Assembly: GCA_025769875.1 (NCBI GenBank)
Contig: JAGFNK010000167.1
Span: 39,480-103,479 of the forward strand
Length of the DNA: 64,000 bases
Direction of reading: 5' to 3'
DNA from: Russula earlei
Taxonomy: Eukaryota; Basidiomycota; Agaricomycetes; Russulales; Russulaceae
In this document: piece by piece, positions 32,177 through 44,800 of the stretch
How the letters are laid out: each line of letters opens with the position of its first letter
Numbering within the stretch: the first letter of the stretch is position 1
The notes under the pieces: generated by a model
Databases searched by the model: none
What the model was told of the DNA's origin: nothing
Seen by the model: only the letters and a program-made list of their open reading frames with translations
Program-made: the position numbers and the translations under genes

Positions 32177-35100
32177 TCATGCGAAGATGTCAAGCTGCAG
32201 GATATCCTCCGCCTTGAGCGCATCGTCCGTCTGCCCGAGAAAATCCACCAGGGACGACGACTCTACCTCAGCTGACACGGGCCACGTCTTGTCCAACAAT
32301 CGCGCAAACTCGTCCGACGCATCGTCCCCCACCACCGCTCCTTCAGCGATCGCAGTCGATGATGACGACGACGACGAAGCGAGAAAGGCCTCTATCGACG
32401 ACCAGAACGCCTCCATCTCACTCGCGTTTGCCTCCACGTCCATCGTGTCCTTTTCACCATCGCCATTGCCATTGTCACCGCCGGCCATGCCCGTCGGCTG
32501 CTGTGGTCGCTGCTGTGAGATCATAGCCAGGTCTGAGGTACACGAGTCCAAATGGCCGAAATCGAGACCGTCCGAGAATGCGTCGCTGCTGCCTAAGAGT
32601 GGGCTCGATGGCGGGAGGGGCGACGATGGCGGGAGCGTGTCAGACCACAATAAACGTTGCGCGATCGTCTCATGTTCATCATCGTCATCCAAGACGTTGG
32701 CGCCACAGCGAGAGTGCTTCTCAAACCCGCCGCCGCCTTCACATGTCTCCTCATCATCGTCTGAGGCAGCAGGCAGAGACCCTGCGGGCGTCTCGACCGA
32801 CGCATCCCCGTCCTCTCTTGTGCCCACGCTCGATGCGCCACGTTCCATACTGGTGCCTACCCCACTGCTCTTGTATCGCAGCGGCGATCCAGGTCCAGTC
32901 ATTCCGATCCCGCGTCCGCTCAGTACCCTCTGGATGGGCGAGAGTACAACCGCGGACTTTGCGAGCTTCAGTGTATTCTCGTGCTCGTCGTCCGCCTCAG
33001 GAGAGAAGAGGGGGCTGTTGTTAGTAGCTAATATCGTCGCGCTGGACGAGGTGGTGGGCTCAGCGTGTCCCAACGCGGCACCGGTAGCCCTACGCGTCGG
33101 CGTGCACGGTACAAACGCTGGAGCTCGTATCGCTGTGGTGGGTGATGAGGACGAAACGATTGGCGGGGGTGGAGGGGATGATGTCCGGAGGATGTCCGTA
33201 GCAGCGGCCGTGATCGGGGACGCGGTATTCACATTGCTGGTGCCCAACGAGACGCGGCGCGGCTGTGTGGCCACTGACGAAGGACAGTCAGATACAGGCT
33301 TGTCCGGAGACGGTAGCACCTGCTCGACGGCTGCCCGTCCGCGCGATTTACGGCGGCTCGCCCGCCTCCGTTCGAGGGCTTTGGCCTGCTCACGTGCGTT
33401 GTCGGCCTCCTGGCGCGCAAGTAACTCTGCAGAGATGCGAGGCTTGGTCGCAGTCGTGGTGCGTGCCCACTCGGGAACAACGTATGGCATCTTGAGTACG
33501 GCCGGCGCCGGAGCACGATTTGGGGAAATCGTGGGTGCGGCCTTGCACGTCGCTTTGGCAGGTACAGAGAAGGCTGTCTTTGGAGGAGAGGGGAAGGCCG
33601 CAGCCACAAGGGCGGTACGGGCAGCAAAGAGGTCCGCATTTTGACGTGGCGTCTGCAAGGGTACGGGTTTGCTTGGGTAGGTAACGGGATCTGAGAGCAG
33701 CGGGCGTGATAAGAAGGTGAGCTTGCGCTGGGGCGGCGAGCTGTCACATTGACGCTTTGAGCGGCCGTGTGCTTCAGCTACGTCGCTCAAGGTGCGTTTA
33801 CGTTTCGGTGTGGTTTCAGAAGCAGTTGCGGCAGAAGGGTTGGTTTGATGACCACTAGGTCTCCGGAATGTACCTGGGTCAACGTTCTCCTTCTCGAGGA
33901 CAACGATGTCATCGTCTGAGTCTGTAATCTCTGGGGCAGTGGAGGCCTGCGAGGAATCTGGAGTTGGTGCGAAGTCAGAAGATGTGTCCGCTGACTGTTG
34001 TGCGGGTTTGGCGAGAAGTTGAAGAAGGGTGTTGATGACTTTCACGGAGCGGGGGCTCGTGAGCTTCGGCGATAATTGGGAATTGGAAACCTGATTCTGG
34101 TAAGGTGCGAGTAGAGTAGAGAGAGCCGATCGCACGCCAGAATCGGAGAGGTCAAGGTTATTGGAAGCGGCACTAAGGGCGACAGACTGCGAGCGGTCCT
34201 CGCATTTGGGCACTTTTTCGTCGTCCTGCGGCTGAGACTTCACCGGAAGACCACGAGCAGCTCTGATGAGCGGGTGAAGATGTGAATGAGGATCCCTCTT
34301 GGAAACGTGACTGCTAGGTCTAGAGCTACGGGACGTCGTCGCCTTGCGCCTGCGGTCTCGTCTCGACGGATCCGTATCGAGCTCTGCCGACTTGAGCGAT
34401 TGCTTGGCATCGAGTGATGCGCTCATCGTGGCCGTGTCAGTAATATGAAAGGACTGGTTCAAGTGGATGGGATGTGCTGCTATTCGCGACGTGAATAAAT
34501 CAGTATCAAAATGTGTCAACTTCGGCGCACGCACCCGGTGGCATGTGCATAGGCACTTGCATTGGCATCTGAGGTTGCCAAGGGTTGCCGCCATGACAAC
34601 CAGGTTGATAGACGGGAGGCTGTTGGGCATGCAGGGTCTGCCTCGGCGCAATCAGCCATCACTAAGAAACATGATTTTTTTAAAAAAAGACCGTACCCCT
34701 CTGAGAGCGAACACAATCTCCAGAGCGGATTCCCCCGAAGTCGTCTTGCTTATAATTCCCGTGACGAAAGTTGTGTCATCCGGGGCAGCAAGAGCCCAGG
34801 ACATGAGCCCCATTCCGACAGCGACGCCAGGAGGAGGTTGATGAGGAGCAGGGGTGGGAGGAGATGATGCGCTAGAACCCGAGGAGACGACGACCGGATT
34901 CGGAGCAGAATCTGACTCTGAAGGGTCGAGGGCGTAGATTGAAAAGTCGCGTTGGCCGAAATGCATCAGCTCGGGACTGGCTTGGGGAGTCAGCAACAAG
35001 ATAGTGGTTTGAGAAGGAAGTGCGACCAACCTGGATCTACATATCGAGTGCAAGCACAGCTTGAGAGAGGTCGAAGCGTACGTTGACCGATGGGAAGAGG

Positions 35101-35274
35101 AGGCACCCAGAGGGTAGACCGGAAATTTATCTGGGGAACGAGCAAGGATGTACTGAGAAGACCCATCGATGGTGTACCAGATGCGAACTAAGAAGAATAT
35201 TTGAAGCTGTTCGATATCAATGGGAATTAGAGATCACCTTGGAGGTGCTGAGCTTGGGTTTGAGAGTGAGCCAT
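32177..35274 (-). CDS. Ams2/SPT21-like transcription regulator
   Basis: Model of five exons: 35274-35238, 35187-35031, 34976-34697, 34641-34535, 34479-32177. The start MAHSQTQAQ is the first ATG in frame with the conserved N-terminal part. The N-terminal 140 residues (YTIDGSSQYILARS, CRSSPELMHFGQRDFSIYALDP, GMGLMSWALAA) resemble the Ams2/SPT21 N-terminal domain, found in fungal regulators of histone-gene transcription (Spt21) and centromere function (Ams2). A Pro/Gln/Met-rich linker follows, then a long basic, Ser/Pro-rich region containing a KEN-type motif (EKENVDPGTF), a conserved PYVVPEWARTTTATKPR segment and an Arg/Lys-rich helix. The acidic Ser-rich C-terminus could be an activation region. 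I do not see a clear GATA finger, which some family members have. Role inferred: nuclear, S-phase transcription. Confidence 0.65.
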
Positions 35275-35734
35275 GGTGGCCGTCAGCGGTCAAACAGGCT
35301 TTGTGAAGAACCGAGTTTCAACGGGAAACGCGTAACCGGCTATCCCGGACCGCGACCGCGACCGCGATTGTCACGTGCATGGAATACGATCTTATCGACT
35401 GAGGGTACAAGACAGACAAGGTTACACGCTACGTGGATTCCGCACGCAACCCTAGCCTAAGTATCCGCCCATGCAACAAACGCATGCGGGGACGACTGGC
35501 AGGGTTGATGGGCGCATGCGGACTTATCACCGTAAGCGGTTAATTCCGTCTCTGTGAGCAGACAATTATGGGACGCGATGCCCACAAAGGTCGCGAAGCG
35601 TCGCTTCTTTCAACTAGAAATCCTTGCCTCACCATGTGATAAATAAATACACGACACAGTTCCGTACAACCACAAATCATAGATGCGAAAATATTGATAT
35701 TCCACGGCGAGAAAGGCTCAGAGCCGGTGGGGGT
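35275..35734. other. intergenic between Ams2-like and Ypd1-like genes
   Basis: About 460 bp: upstream region of the Ams2-like gene and 3' end of the Ypd1-like gene. Includes a short run of CCGCGACCGCGACCGCGA-type repeat near 35346. No further gene is seen. Confidence 0.4.
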
Positions 35735-36478
35735 TCACTCCTCGCCCGGATGATAACTTGTGTAGAACCAATCCAACCATGTCTTCGCTTCAACATACTC
35801 TTCTCTCGCGCGTGCGAGGGATTTCGTGATCTTAACGATGGCCTCTGCCTCTGTGAGGTTCTCCGCATCCTCTCGCAGGTGGCCGAGGTGTTGAATCTTC
35901 TCACATGAGGACTGCACCCTGGACACCCCGAGCGCCGCAGAGGACCCCTTGAGGAAGTGGCCTAGGGCAGACAACTCGGAGAGGTCCTTCCTCGTTCTAA
36001 AGATAGACGCGTCAGAGGGCAGGCAGAGAAGCGGCACGGAGGAGCAAACGCGCACAGGGCGGCGTCCATATCGTTGAACGTCTTGTCCGCCTGGACGAAA
36101 TACGCATCGACCATGTCCTTCGAGAACATCTCGTCTTCCTCGTCGAGCTCGAGCACTTGATCGAAAACTTCTCTGTCGATGCTCTTATTAGGGGGGCTGC
36201 TCCCGGCCCGCTTGAGGAGGGCGAGGCGACGGTAGGGGGCGCAAGTCAGCGTCAGTCAGTCAGAGTGCCCGACGCGAAATGCCATTCCGATATACCTCCT
36301 TCGCCACCGGTGGTGGGCCGCTGATTGGTTTTGCGACGGTTGTCGACTTGGCGGGTATCAACGCCGGCGGCGGCCTGTTGGACGAGGGGGAAGCTGTGAC
36401 CTGAGCACTGGGCAATGGGCGAGTGTCATCGATCGCACGTGTGGCGACGGGAGGTGAGGGGGAAGAAAAGGTTGGCAT
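35735..36478 (-). CDS. YPD1: Ypd1-like histidine-containing phosphotransfer protein
   Basis: Three exons, 36478-36296, 36183-36056 and 35996-35735, give 190 aa in one frame. After a ~60-residue Pro-rich N-terminal extension, a single HPt four-helix domain follows: FDQVLELDEEDEMF, then LGHFLKGSSAALG, in which His117 is the predicted phosphoaccepting residue. It ends in a typical ARAREEYVEAKTWL helix. Ypd1 passes phosphate from hybrid histidine kinases to the response regulators Ssk1 and Skn7, controlling the HOG osmostress pathway. The length is slightly above that of yeast Ypd1 (167 aa) because of the N-terminal extension. The neighbours on both sides are unrelated regulatory genes on the same strand. 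Confidence 0.88.
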
Positions 36479-36944
36479 GATGGTGATCGCGAGAGAGACT
36501 GGAGAGGCAATGTCACGCTGTGTTAGTGGAGTGAGTGGGGGCGGCGGTCTCGCCAGGCCTGGCTGAGATATGATCATATCATATCATATCTGCCCTGACG
36601 GCAGACGCCGTACGAGTGACGTAGCCAGCGGCGCCTTGCCTGTCACTGGGCACGTGGCATCAGAGTAGACTTTCTTTCTCAACGCACCAGACCTTGTCTA
36701 GATGAGGGCGCTGGGCGCTGAAAACTTTTTGCAGAACTCTGCGCTTGTGCACGGGATGACACAACAGTCAAATAGTCTAATGCAAGGGCGAGTCGGATAT
36801 GGATTGTCCGGTGCTTATGTAGGTGTATGCTATGAGGAGGTGGGTAGGCGTATCACAAAACATATGAAGAGGATAATAAGGTAGATGTTTTCTGGACCGA
36901 GACACAGGACCCGCAGCTGCATGAAAATGGAGGACGTCGTCCAA
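36479..36944. other. intergenic
   Basis: Contains the Ypd1-like promoter, including the short repeat ATATGATCATATCATATCATATC near 36567-36590, and the 3' region of the RCC1-like gene. No gene is seen. Confidence 0.4.
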
Positions 36945-38700
36945 TTAGGTCACTCGTTTTCTGAACAGGCCGAGCGAGTGTTGACCCCCACACGACACAT
37001 CAACGGCGGCCCAAGACCCGCCTGATCTCCGCACAACGACGGTAGGCGTCTGCACACGCTCATGATCGACAATGCCGACCTCGCCTTGAGAACCTTCACC
37101 CCACGAATACATCGCTCCCCCACGTGTTACCGCCGCATTGAATCGCGTACCCGCAGAGATATGAACCACTGGGTCGTCCTCGTGTGAGTCGGGGAACAAC
37201 ACATGCACAGGTTCCACCACATGGTCGGTGCCCTCCATTGCAGGGTGATCAAGTGGAAGCCCCAGCTGTGCGCTGTCTGATCGCCCACAGGCAAAGACAC
37301 GGCCATCGGCGGAAAGGAAGAGCGTGTGCAAATCACCGCCAGTGATCTCAACTATCCGAACACCATCGAGGCCGAGCACGCGCCGCGGTGTCTGCACAAT
37401 CGAATCACTGTCCGCACGGTTGATGCCCGTACCGGTTTGTCCGGCGCTGTTAAGGCCCCAGCCCCACACGGCGCCATCCTCGTCAACGGCAAATGAATGG
37501 AAGCTCCCCGCGCCGACAGCGACTGCACGCCGCCCCCGTGCTCCGAGAACTACGCGCTCAGGGTTTGTTCCGTGAATCTTGCGCCGCTCGAGGATTTTTC
37601 GGCCAAGTTGACCTTGCTCGCCTGCGCCCCATGAGAAAATTGTGCCAGTGGTTGTTAACACCAGCAGGTGATTATTACCGATAGAAACATTGACGCATTG
37701 CTCATTTGGAAGCGCGGCTTTTGGGATGAACTGGTGAGTCAGGCCCGTCGAGAAGCCAAGCGCACCCTCGTTGGCCTAGGTGTGGATTAGATAATGCAGA
37801 TCGGAAGATGAGGATAACACGCACGCGGAAGGAACCCCAAACACGCAGCTCACCCTCAGTCCCAATGGCGGCGGATATGCTATCCCCGGCAGCAACCTTG
37901 AGGGCGCGGAAGCCTTCATTGACAAGAGTGTGAAGTGGGTGTGGGAACGTGGTTAATAGATCAACATTCAATGATTGATCAGGATTGTCTGGGTCTGGGA
38001 CATCTTTGGTGATACGCCCGAGAGCGGCATCGTCATTCACACCACAGGACCAGACCTACGTAAGACGGTGAGCACTTGGTCAATCGTACGTAAACGAGGA
38101 GCATACGGTGCCGTTTTCATCGATGAACAGAGAATGTAGACCACCAGCAGCAACCCCGACGATCCCTGAACCCGGCCCGGGACCAAATGCACCTTGAGCG
38201 ATCTTCTCTTCGATCCAGGTATTTCTCGTCGGCTTGGACAGCTCGTCGAGGTACTTTGGACCCATGCCGAATTGACCAAAGTTACCGGTACCCCAGACAA
38301 AAATCTGGGCTGGTGGGACCATTTTAGTAGGAAACGCAGGGATGGCGTTGATGGGCGGTTCGGTTTCTGAAGCAGCCTTCCGGTGCTTCTTGAGCTGGGC
38401 AGGGATGTCGGGAATGGTTCCCGTTTTGTTGATTTTGTTGGTTGTTGTTTTTGTGACGCCATTTACGCCATTGATCTCCTTTAGGGTGTCGGTGCTGCGA
38501 GCGCGCTTAAGAGATGGAGGGGGTGACTGCGAGTCGTCGGAAGCTGAGGGGTTTGACTGCGTGGGCTGGCGTGCCGTAGAGACCTTGGCGCTTTTGGACG
38601 CTTGCACCTTGGACGCCACGGCAGTGCGAGACGAGGTGCGAGAAGGTGCTGTGGGCTTCGGTCTGCCAACGGAAGCTTGCGAACGGCTACGAGACGGCAT
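36945..38700 (-). CDS. RCC1/Pim1-like guanine nucleotide exchange factor for Ran
   Basis: Three exons, 38700-38107, 38055-37825 and 37775-36945, give 551 aa. A basic, Ser/Thr-rich N-terminal tail of about 110 residues (nuclear localisation/chromatin binding) leads into seven RCC1-type blades. Recognisable blade cores: IFVWGTGNFGQFGMG, VAAGGLHSLFI, VWSCGVNDDAALGR, VAAGDSISAAI, IFSWGAGEQGQLG, VWGWGLNSAGQTG, VFACGRSDSAQLG, MYSWGEGSQGEVG, VSCGGQHSLGL. RCC1 loads GTP onto Ran at chromatin and so sets nuclear transport direction and spindle/mitotic control; S. pombe Pim1 and yeast Srm1 are the orthologues. The size and blade number fit the orthologue rather than the larger RCC1-repeat ubiquitin ligases. 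Confidence 0.9.
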
Positions 38701-39435
38701 ATGAGAAAATGGATTCGGGGAAGACAGACGTGCTAGCGAGAGCCACGAACGGCTGAAATGTGAAAGAAATTGGGGGGATGAGACGTTCGGGTAGTTTGGG
38801 GGTGTTCAAGTCGAGGTCATCAAGCAAAGTGTGAGTTGTCATCAATAAGTAATTTGTATCACGTGTGCATGAGCGCGCCCACAAAACGCGTCGCGTCGCG
38901 AATGAAAAAAAGGTTACAAAAGTCTTGTAATGCGGCTGTGGTTAGCGAAGTCTTGTAATGCGGGTGTAGGAGGATGGCGACGCTCCACCGGTCAGGGTAA
39001 CGACGCACTTGAGGGCAAGTTCATTGGAATCCAGGCGCAGATTCCGGGATTCCCAGTCATGCCCGTGTCTTTAAATCTGTCCCCTGTGTTGTATCCGCCT
39101 CGACTGCCCGGGCACTCGGCACTCAACAAACCATACGGTACCCAGAATATAGCATGAAATCCGACTTTGTGTGATCGTCTGGAACTTCCTTTGCCGCCAT
39201 TGGCCTGCTCTGAAGCTCCACCGCCTGGCTTGACCGGCAGAAAACCTTTCCCACTCGTTCAGGTTCGTCGAGGCGCCGCTGGTAGCATAGATCCTCTCGA
39301 TATCGGGTTTGATGGACCGAGCCCTCTCCGATTTGAGCGCCCGTTTATCTCAGGTGATCCGACGGGCCTCTCGCCTCCTTGATCAGTCCACTCGTTTCAC
39401 TCCACAACAAAGAAGAACGGTCCTCCGCGCAAACC
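38701..39435. other. intergenic between divergent RCC1-like and ALDH genes
   Basis: About 735 bp serving two divergent promoters. A short frame at 39167-39382 is Pro/Gly-rich and unrecognised; I do not call it a gene. Confidence 0.45.
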
Positions 39436-41613
39436 ATGCCCGAGCTCAAATACAACTCAGCAGCCGAGATCGACGATGTGCGCGCGCCCTCCGCCCTCCT
39501 CCCGTCAACCGCTCATCGTTCCTGCTGATGCGCCCCATCCCGGACAAACAGGCATACGAGACCTTGCAGGCGACCTTCCGCGCCGGGACCACGCGGCCCC
39601 TCTCGTGGCGCAAGCACCAGCTGAACCAGGTCGTCCTCCTGCTCCGCGAGAACCTGGACGCGATCGTCCAGAGCTTCGCGGGAGACCTGGGAAAGCCGCG
39701 CGTCGAGGTCATCACGGGCGAAGTCGGACCCATCGTGCGACGGACGATCCAGAGCGTCGCGCTGCTCGACGAGTGGGCCAGCGACGAGAGGGTCGCCGCG
39801 CCCGACTGGCAGCAGTCCTGGTCCCCCACCGTCTTGAAGCGCCCCAAGGGCGTCGTCTTGGTCATCTCGTGCGTTTGCTTTCTCGATCCCCTTTTCTCCA
39901 TCGTCCAACCCCCCCCCCCCCCCCCCCCCCCTCAAACGTCGTCCGACAGGCCCTGGAATTTCCCAGTCTTTCTCACCTTTCAACCACTCATCGGTGCAAT
40001 AGCAGCCGGATGCCCCGCGGTGCTCAAGCTGTCCGAGATCGGCCCAGGTGTCTCGACCCTCCTGGCCGATCTCCTCCCCAAGTATCTTGATCGATCTGCC
40101 TATCGAGTCATCAATGGCGGCGTCCCCGAGGTCACGCATCTCCTCAGGCTCAAGTGGGATCACAGTGCGTGGAACCTCGTCCAGACTAACTCATCGGGTC
40201 TTATTGTGATCCGGGTTTGCGACCAGTCACTTACACCGGAAATGGCACCGTGGGTCGCATCGTGGCAAAGGCCGCCGCAGAGCACCTCACGCCGATCACC
40301 CTCGAGCTGGGCGGCAAGTCTCCCGTTCTCATCGACCCCAACACCACGAACCTCAAGATCGTCGCGAAGCGTGTCCTCTGGGGCAAGAGCAGGAACGCCG
40401 GTCAGGTAAGAAAGAGAGGAGCCCCAGGCACAAAAACGACGGCTGAGCGCCGTGGCTTCTCCACGACTCGGCAGATCTGCGTGGCGCCGGACTACGTCCT
40501 GATTCCGCGCGCGGCTCAGGACGCCTTCGTAGAAGCGATCAAGGAAGCGGCCGCGGAGCTGCGTCTCGACGACGCCCTCGCTTCTACGGACTCGTACGGA
40601 AGCATCGTCTCGGAAGGCCACTATCGGCGCCTCCGAAACTTGATGACGACCTCCTCCGGGACGATCGTCGTGGGCGGAAATACGAACGAGGAGAGGCGAC
40701 GCATCGCCCCGACGGTCTACAGGGACGTCAAGGAAGGCGACTCTCTCCTCGAGGGGTACATTCCGTCCACCTCGTGGCCCCGATCCCCTTCCATCCGCCC
40801 ATGATTCGCTGACTTGCGTTCGTCTCTGCCGTCTAACCCAGCGAGATCTTCGGCCCTCTCCTTCCCATCGTCCCCGTGGACGACGTCCGACAGGCCATCG
40901 AGTACATCGATGCCCAGTGCGCCAGTCCCACTCCCTCACTCGCGGGACACGACTTCTCACCACCCCTATCCCCGTCGCAGCCCTCGCCCGCTCGTCCTCT
41001 ATGCGTTCACGGAGGACCCGGAGGTCAAGCAGGCACGTACGTATCTGCCCCTTGCCGCCCCTTTCCTCTCCGTCGTGTGCGCTCGCTACGTTTATGTGCT
41101 CACTCGATGCACACCCATCGCGGGACCAGTCCGGGACGAAACGAGGAGCGGCGGCCTTCACTTCAACGACGTTCTCTCACAAGCTGGCGTCGACCAGCTG
41201 CCCTTCGCGGGCGTCGGCGAATCGGGATGTGCGTGGGACTCGTGCATATGGCTGACCATTCGATTCCGCCCGCCGCGTCTCGGCGTGCGGCGTCGGCTGC
41301 GATGGCGGGTGCTGGCGCGAGCGCTGACGATGACACTCCCCTCCACAGATGGAAACCTGACGCTGAAGTACACCTACGACGAGTTTACCTACTTGCGGGG
41401 CTCCGTCGACATCCCCCTCACGTGAGTCCTCCATGCCGTATTGTCTTCGGCGAAAGGCGAGCCTTGAATTCATCTATGCGAACCATCCTCTGTAGGTTGG
41501 AACCCAATCTCTCGACGCGTTATCCTCCTTACACGCCGGCCGTCATTGAGGCATTGGCCATCAAGTCCGGCGCCGTACAAGCTCCCACTGCCGCTGCGAC
41601 AGCTTCGGCTTGA
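39436..41613 (+). CDS. ALDH3-type (fatty) aldehyde dehydrogenase
   Basis: Ten exons: 39436-39477, 39552-39868, 39950-40164, 40227-40405, 40475-40755, 40842-40916, 40981-41036, 41130-41228, 41349-41421, 41496-41613; total 1455 nt, 484 aa in frame. Start MPELKYNSAAEIDD precedes AYETLQATFRAGTTRPLSWRKHQL, the usual N-terminus of class-3 enzymes. PWNFP (oxyanion-hole Asn), TYTGNGTVG (NAD loop), LTLELGGKSP (general-base Glu218) and GQICVAPDYV (nucleophile Cys253) are all present, as are GEIFGPLLPI and GGLHFND near the end. Such enzymes oxidise medium- and long-chain aldehydes to acids with NAD(P)+. The C-terminal ~25 residues are hydrophobic/Ala-rich but not an obvious membrane anchor. Intron 2 contains a run of 23 C. 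Confidence 0.93.
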
Positions 41614-41876
41614 CGTACACAGAGCGGAGTGCTGTGTGAAGGACATCGTTATGCTGTTCCCCTTGTATACTTCTTTGTAACATCAACACCAGGGAAGAGT
41701 GTGGATGGATCTTGTCTTGAAGATGCCGCGCATCAAGTATCCAAATTCGTACAGTCTCACAAGTGAATTCTATGTAGTTAGTTGAGCCATTTAAGAGGTA
41801 GTAAAGGGGTGTAAAATACAGATCTTGTCCCGTCCGTGGGTATCAAACGAAAAAAAAAAAAAAATGACAGCAATAA
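41614..41876. terminator. convergent 3' region between ALDH and P4-ATPase genes
   Basis: The 263 bp between two stop codons on opposite strands must hold both polyadenylation regions. An A run lies near 41850-41864. No discrete signal can be assigned. Confidence 0.3.
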
Positions 41877-44800
41877 TCAGTAGCCTGACGGTCGTGCATG
41901 TGCTTTAGATGTATCATAAGCTCGAATGAGTCGCGACTGGTCCTGCCGTGCCGGATCCTCCGTCTGGCTAAATGCAAAGCCACGATTTCGTCGCATCCGT
42001 TGGACGGCGCGAACCTTTTTGATGGCGTTCTGGAACCTACAAAGGCCAGGTTGAGCGAGTTCTTTGGAATGGTTAACTAGAGCAAGTGGAAATGGCGTAC
42101 TGCGTCTGCCGCGGTCGGTAATCAGGGATGTTGTACTTTTGTATCTCCTGGGCAATGTGATATGACGCAGGTATATATGTTCGTCGATAGCTGTCAGTGT
42201 TGATCGTTAGTGTCTTGAAGGGTGTGACTCGGATTCAACGCTCACTATTTCCATACAAAGTCTCGGCAAAGGCATATCGCAGGGACGAGGAGGATCGTGA
42301 ACCAGAAAACACTGTCAGTGAACAACCGAGGATCCAATCCCCGGTACTCCAAAGAGAAACCTATATTCGGAGCAACTATAACGTAAAGAGGAAGGAAAAG
42401 CATGGTGAAAACGAATGATCCCGGGATCGCTGGTATGACGTGGCTGGTAAGCATTTGGTATTGGGTATCACAATGACCCGTCTTACCTGCGACAGTATAC
42501 TTCGTCCAGATACTGCGATTCGGGATGTATGAGCAAGCGGTAGCAGAGTCGCATGTTGACCATGTACGCACTCTGACACCAAAGCGGCCTTCCCGAGGAC
42601 CGTCAGTAGCACCGCGAGATAAAGCATAGTACCCCAGAACCAGTGGCCGGAGTCATAACCCGACGGTTGTTTCAAGTCGCCCCAGAACAAAATGATAGAA
42701 AACCCAAACGCAACCTGCAAAGATTGATGAGTACCATCCGGGAACGGAAGGAACGTGCCACATACAATGCTATGGTAAAGTGCATTGCCAATCCATAACC
42801 AGAACGCAGTTTTGGTAAAGAATGCGTTAGACTGTCCAAGCAAATACAGCTGGGGATACCGGTCGAGGATCCGCGCCGAGACAAATTGATCGAAGATGCC
42901 GATAACGAGAGGGGGGAGGAGTGTGAATAGGACGTTATAAAATGTCAGGGTCCATGATTCGTAGGCGATCTGACCAGAGAAATTGTTGAAGAAAGAAAAC
43001 TGGGAGTGGATGAGAATCACGGGGGATGGTAATAGTTGTACAGACTGACCCAGAACTGCGTCATATACAGAACGATGTTCTTGTAGAATGAGTCTGACGG
43101 GGCAAGCTAAGTAAAAGTCTTGGTAGAAAAGTCTGAGATTACACTAACAAAGAATAAGTGTTGCCAGTCGGCGGTAGCTCCACGCGCCGTGTACAAGCAG
43201 CAGCTTCTTCAAGTATCGAAACTGAGAAATCGCAATGTCGGCAGAGCGCGCAGCTTGCAGACCCTAGAGAGGCATCAAGAAACAAAAAAGTTGAACAACT
43301 CGGAAACCTACCTCGACGCCAGAGATACCGACTCCAACATGAGCGGCCTGTATCATGCTGACATCATTCGCACCGTCCCCAATGGCGAGGAGAATCGACT
43401 TGAGATTTTTCTTGACCAGTTTGACTACAAGAGCCTTCTGTAGTGGAGAAACGCGACCTGCGGAGCATCGTCAAATGGAGCATGGTATATAGCCAGGCCT
43501 GCATACAACAGATGACTGCCTTGCACATGATAGCCAGTTCAAGAAATAAGCCTGAAAGCTCCTTCTCCAGGGCATATGTTAGGCTTTTGCCATCTACGAT
43601 CCTTTTCAGTCGCCATCAATATGCCAACCAGCGACGCATGGTACCTATGATAAGAGCAAGGTCCTCTAGCTCCCCGGAACTACGCTGGCTCTTAACAGCT
43701 GTTAGTCGACGCTCAATGGTATCCTTGGTGTCGTGCATGTTCTCCTCATTTATGATGATCTGCATAAACGGTGAACATCTGTCAAAAATCGCTGGCAAAT
43801 GATTGCAGACCAAGTTCATCGACTCTGTAATAAGGCGACACGACATGCCGATGTTGATCGCGGTCTCCTGTCTGTCGCCAGTTAGCACCCAGACCTTGAT
43901 GCCCGCAAGCTGCAAGGTATGAATCGCGTCTGGCACGCCTTCTTGTAACTTGTCTTCAATTGCAGTTGCACCTAGCAAGAACAGATCTTTTTCAATAATT
44001 TCGGCTGCCTTGTCTAGTGCTTCGCCACGGCCATTGATTGTAGAAACGGCCTGGTCGTAGATCGCAGACCACTGTTTATATTCCGATTCTGATATCTCAC
44101 GGTAAGCAATGCAGAGCGTGCGCAGGCCATCAGTGGCGTAGTCCTATAAACGATTGCTCAATATGGGAGGAGGGAGGGGTACGCGTAGCCCACCTCGAGA
44201 TGAACACAAGTCTTCTCTGTATATATTTGCGATGGAGCCAGCCGCTCGAGGATAACGGTGTCTGCTCCTTTACAGTACAACTTGATCTTTCCATCGGGAC
44301 CCCGGACAATGGTTGACATGCGTTTGCGAGTCGAGTTGAACTCGCACACATTCAAAATTTGAAACTCTTGCGAGACACCTAGGACATCAACGAACACTGA
44401 TTTCGGCTTCCGCATCTATATACGATCAGTTCGGACGCGGCATGCCAGATAAGATTGTCAAGGCTACGTACCGTAAATCGAAACCCAAGCAGTTCGGCGC
44501 CTGCAACCAACGCTGCTTCATCCGGGCTGCTCGCTTGGTAGACCATCTTCTCGTTCTTGATCTCGGGAATGACGGTATGGCACACCGCAAGCAACGTCAA
44601 AAACTCGCGGATTATTTCACGCTCTTTCGTTGATCCAGCCACTTCGGTGCGGCCAGAGTCAACGAATGGATCATCTGCCCCAAGAAGTAAGCCCATTTCA
44701 TCAAAAGTCCGCCAAGCATCGCGGCCTTCTCCTTCTTCGCGACGCGCTTCATCTACTTCAGCTGCGTACGCGGCGCCCGCGATCGAACAACATCGAAATT

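Noticed and set aside
32187..33644. 485-codon plus-strand frame
   Set aside because: Antisense shadow of the Ams2/SPT21-like last exon; low-complexity Ser/Ala/Gly content mirrors the Ser/Asp/Pro codons of the real strand.
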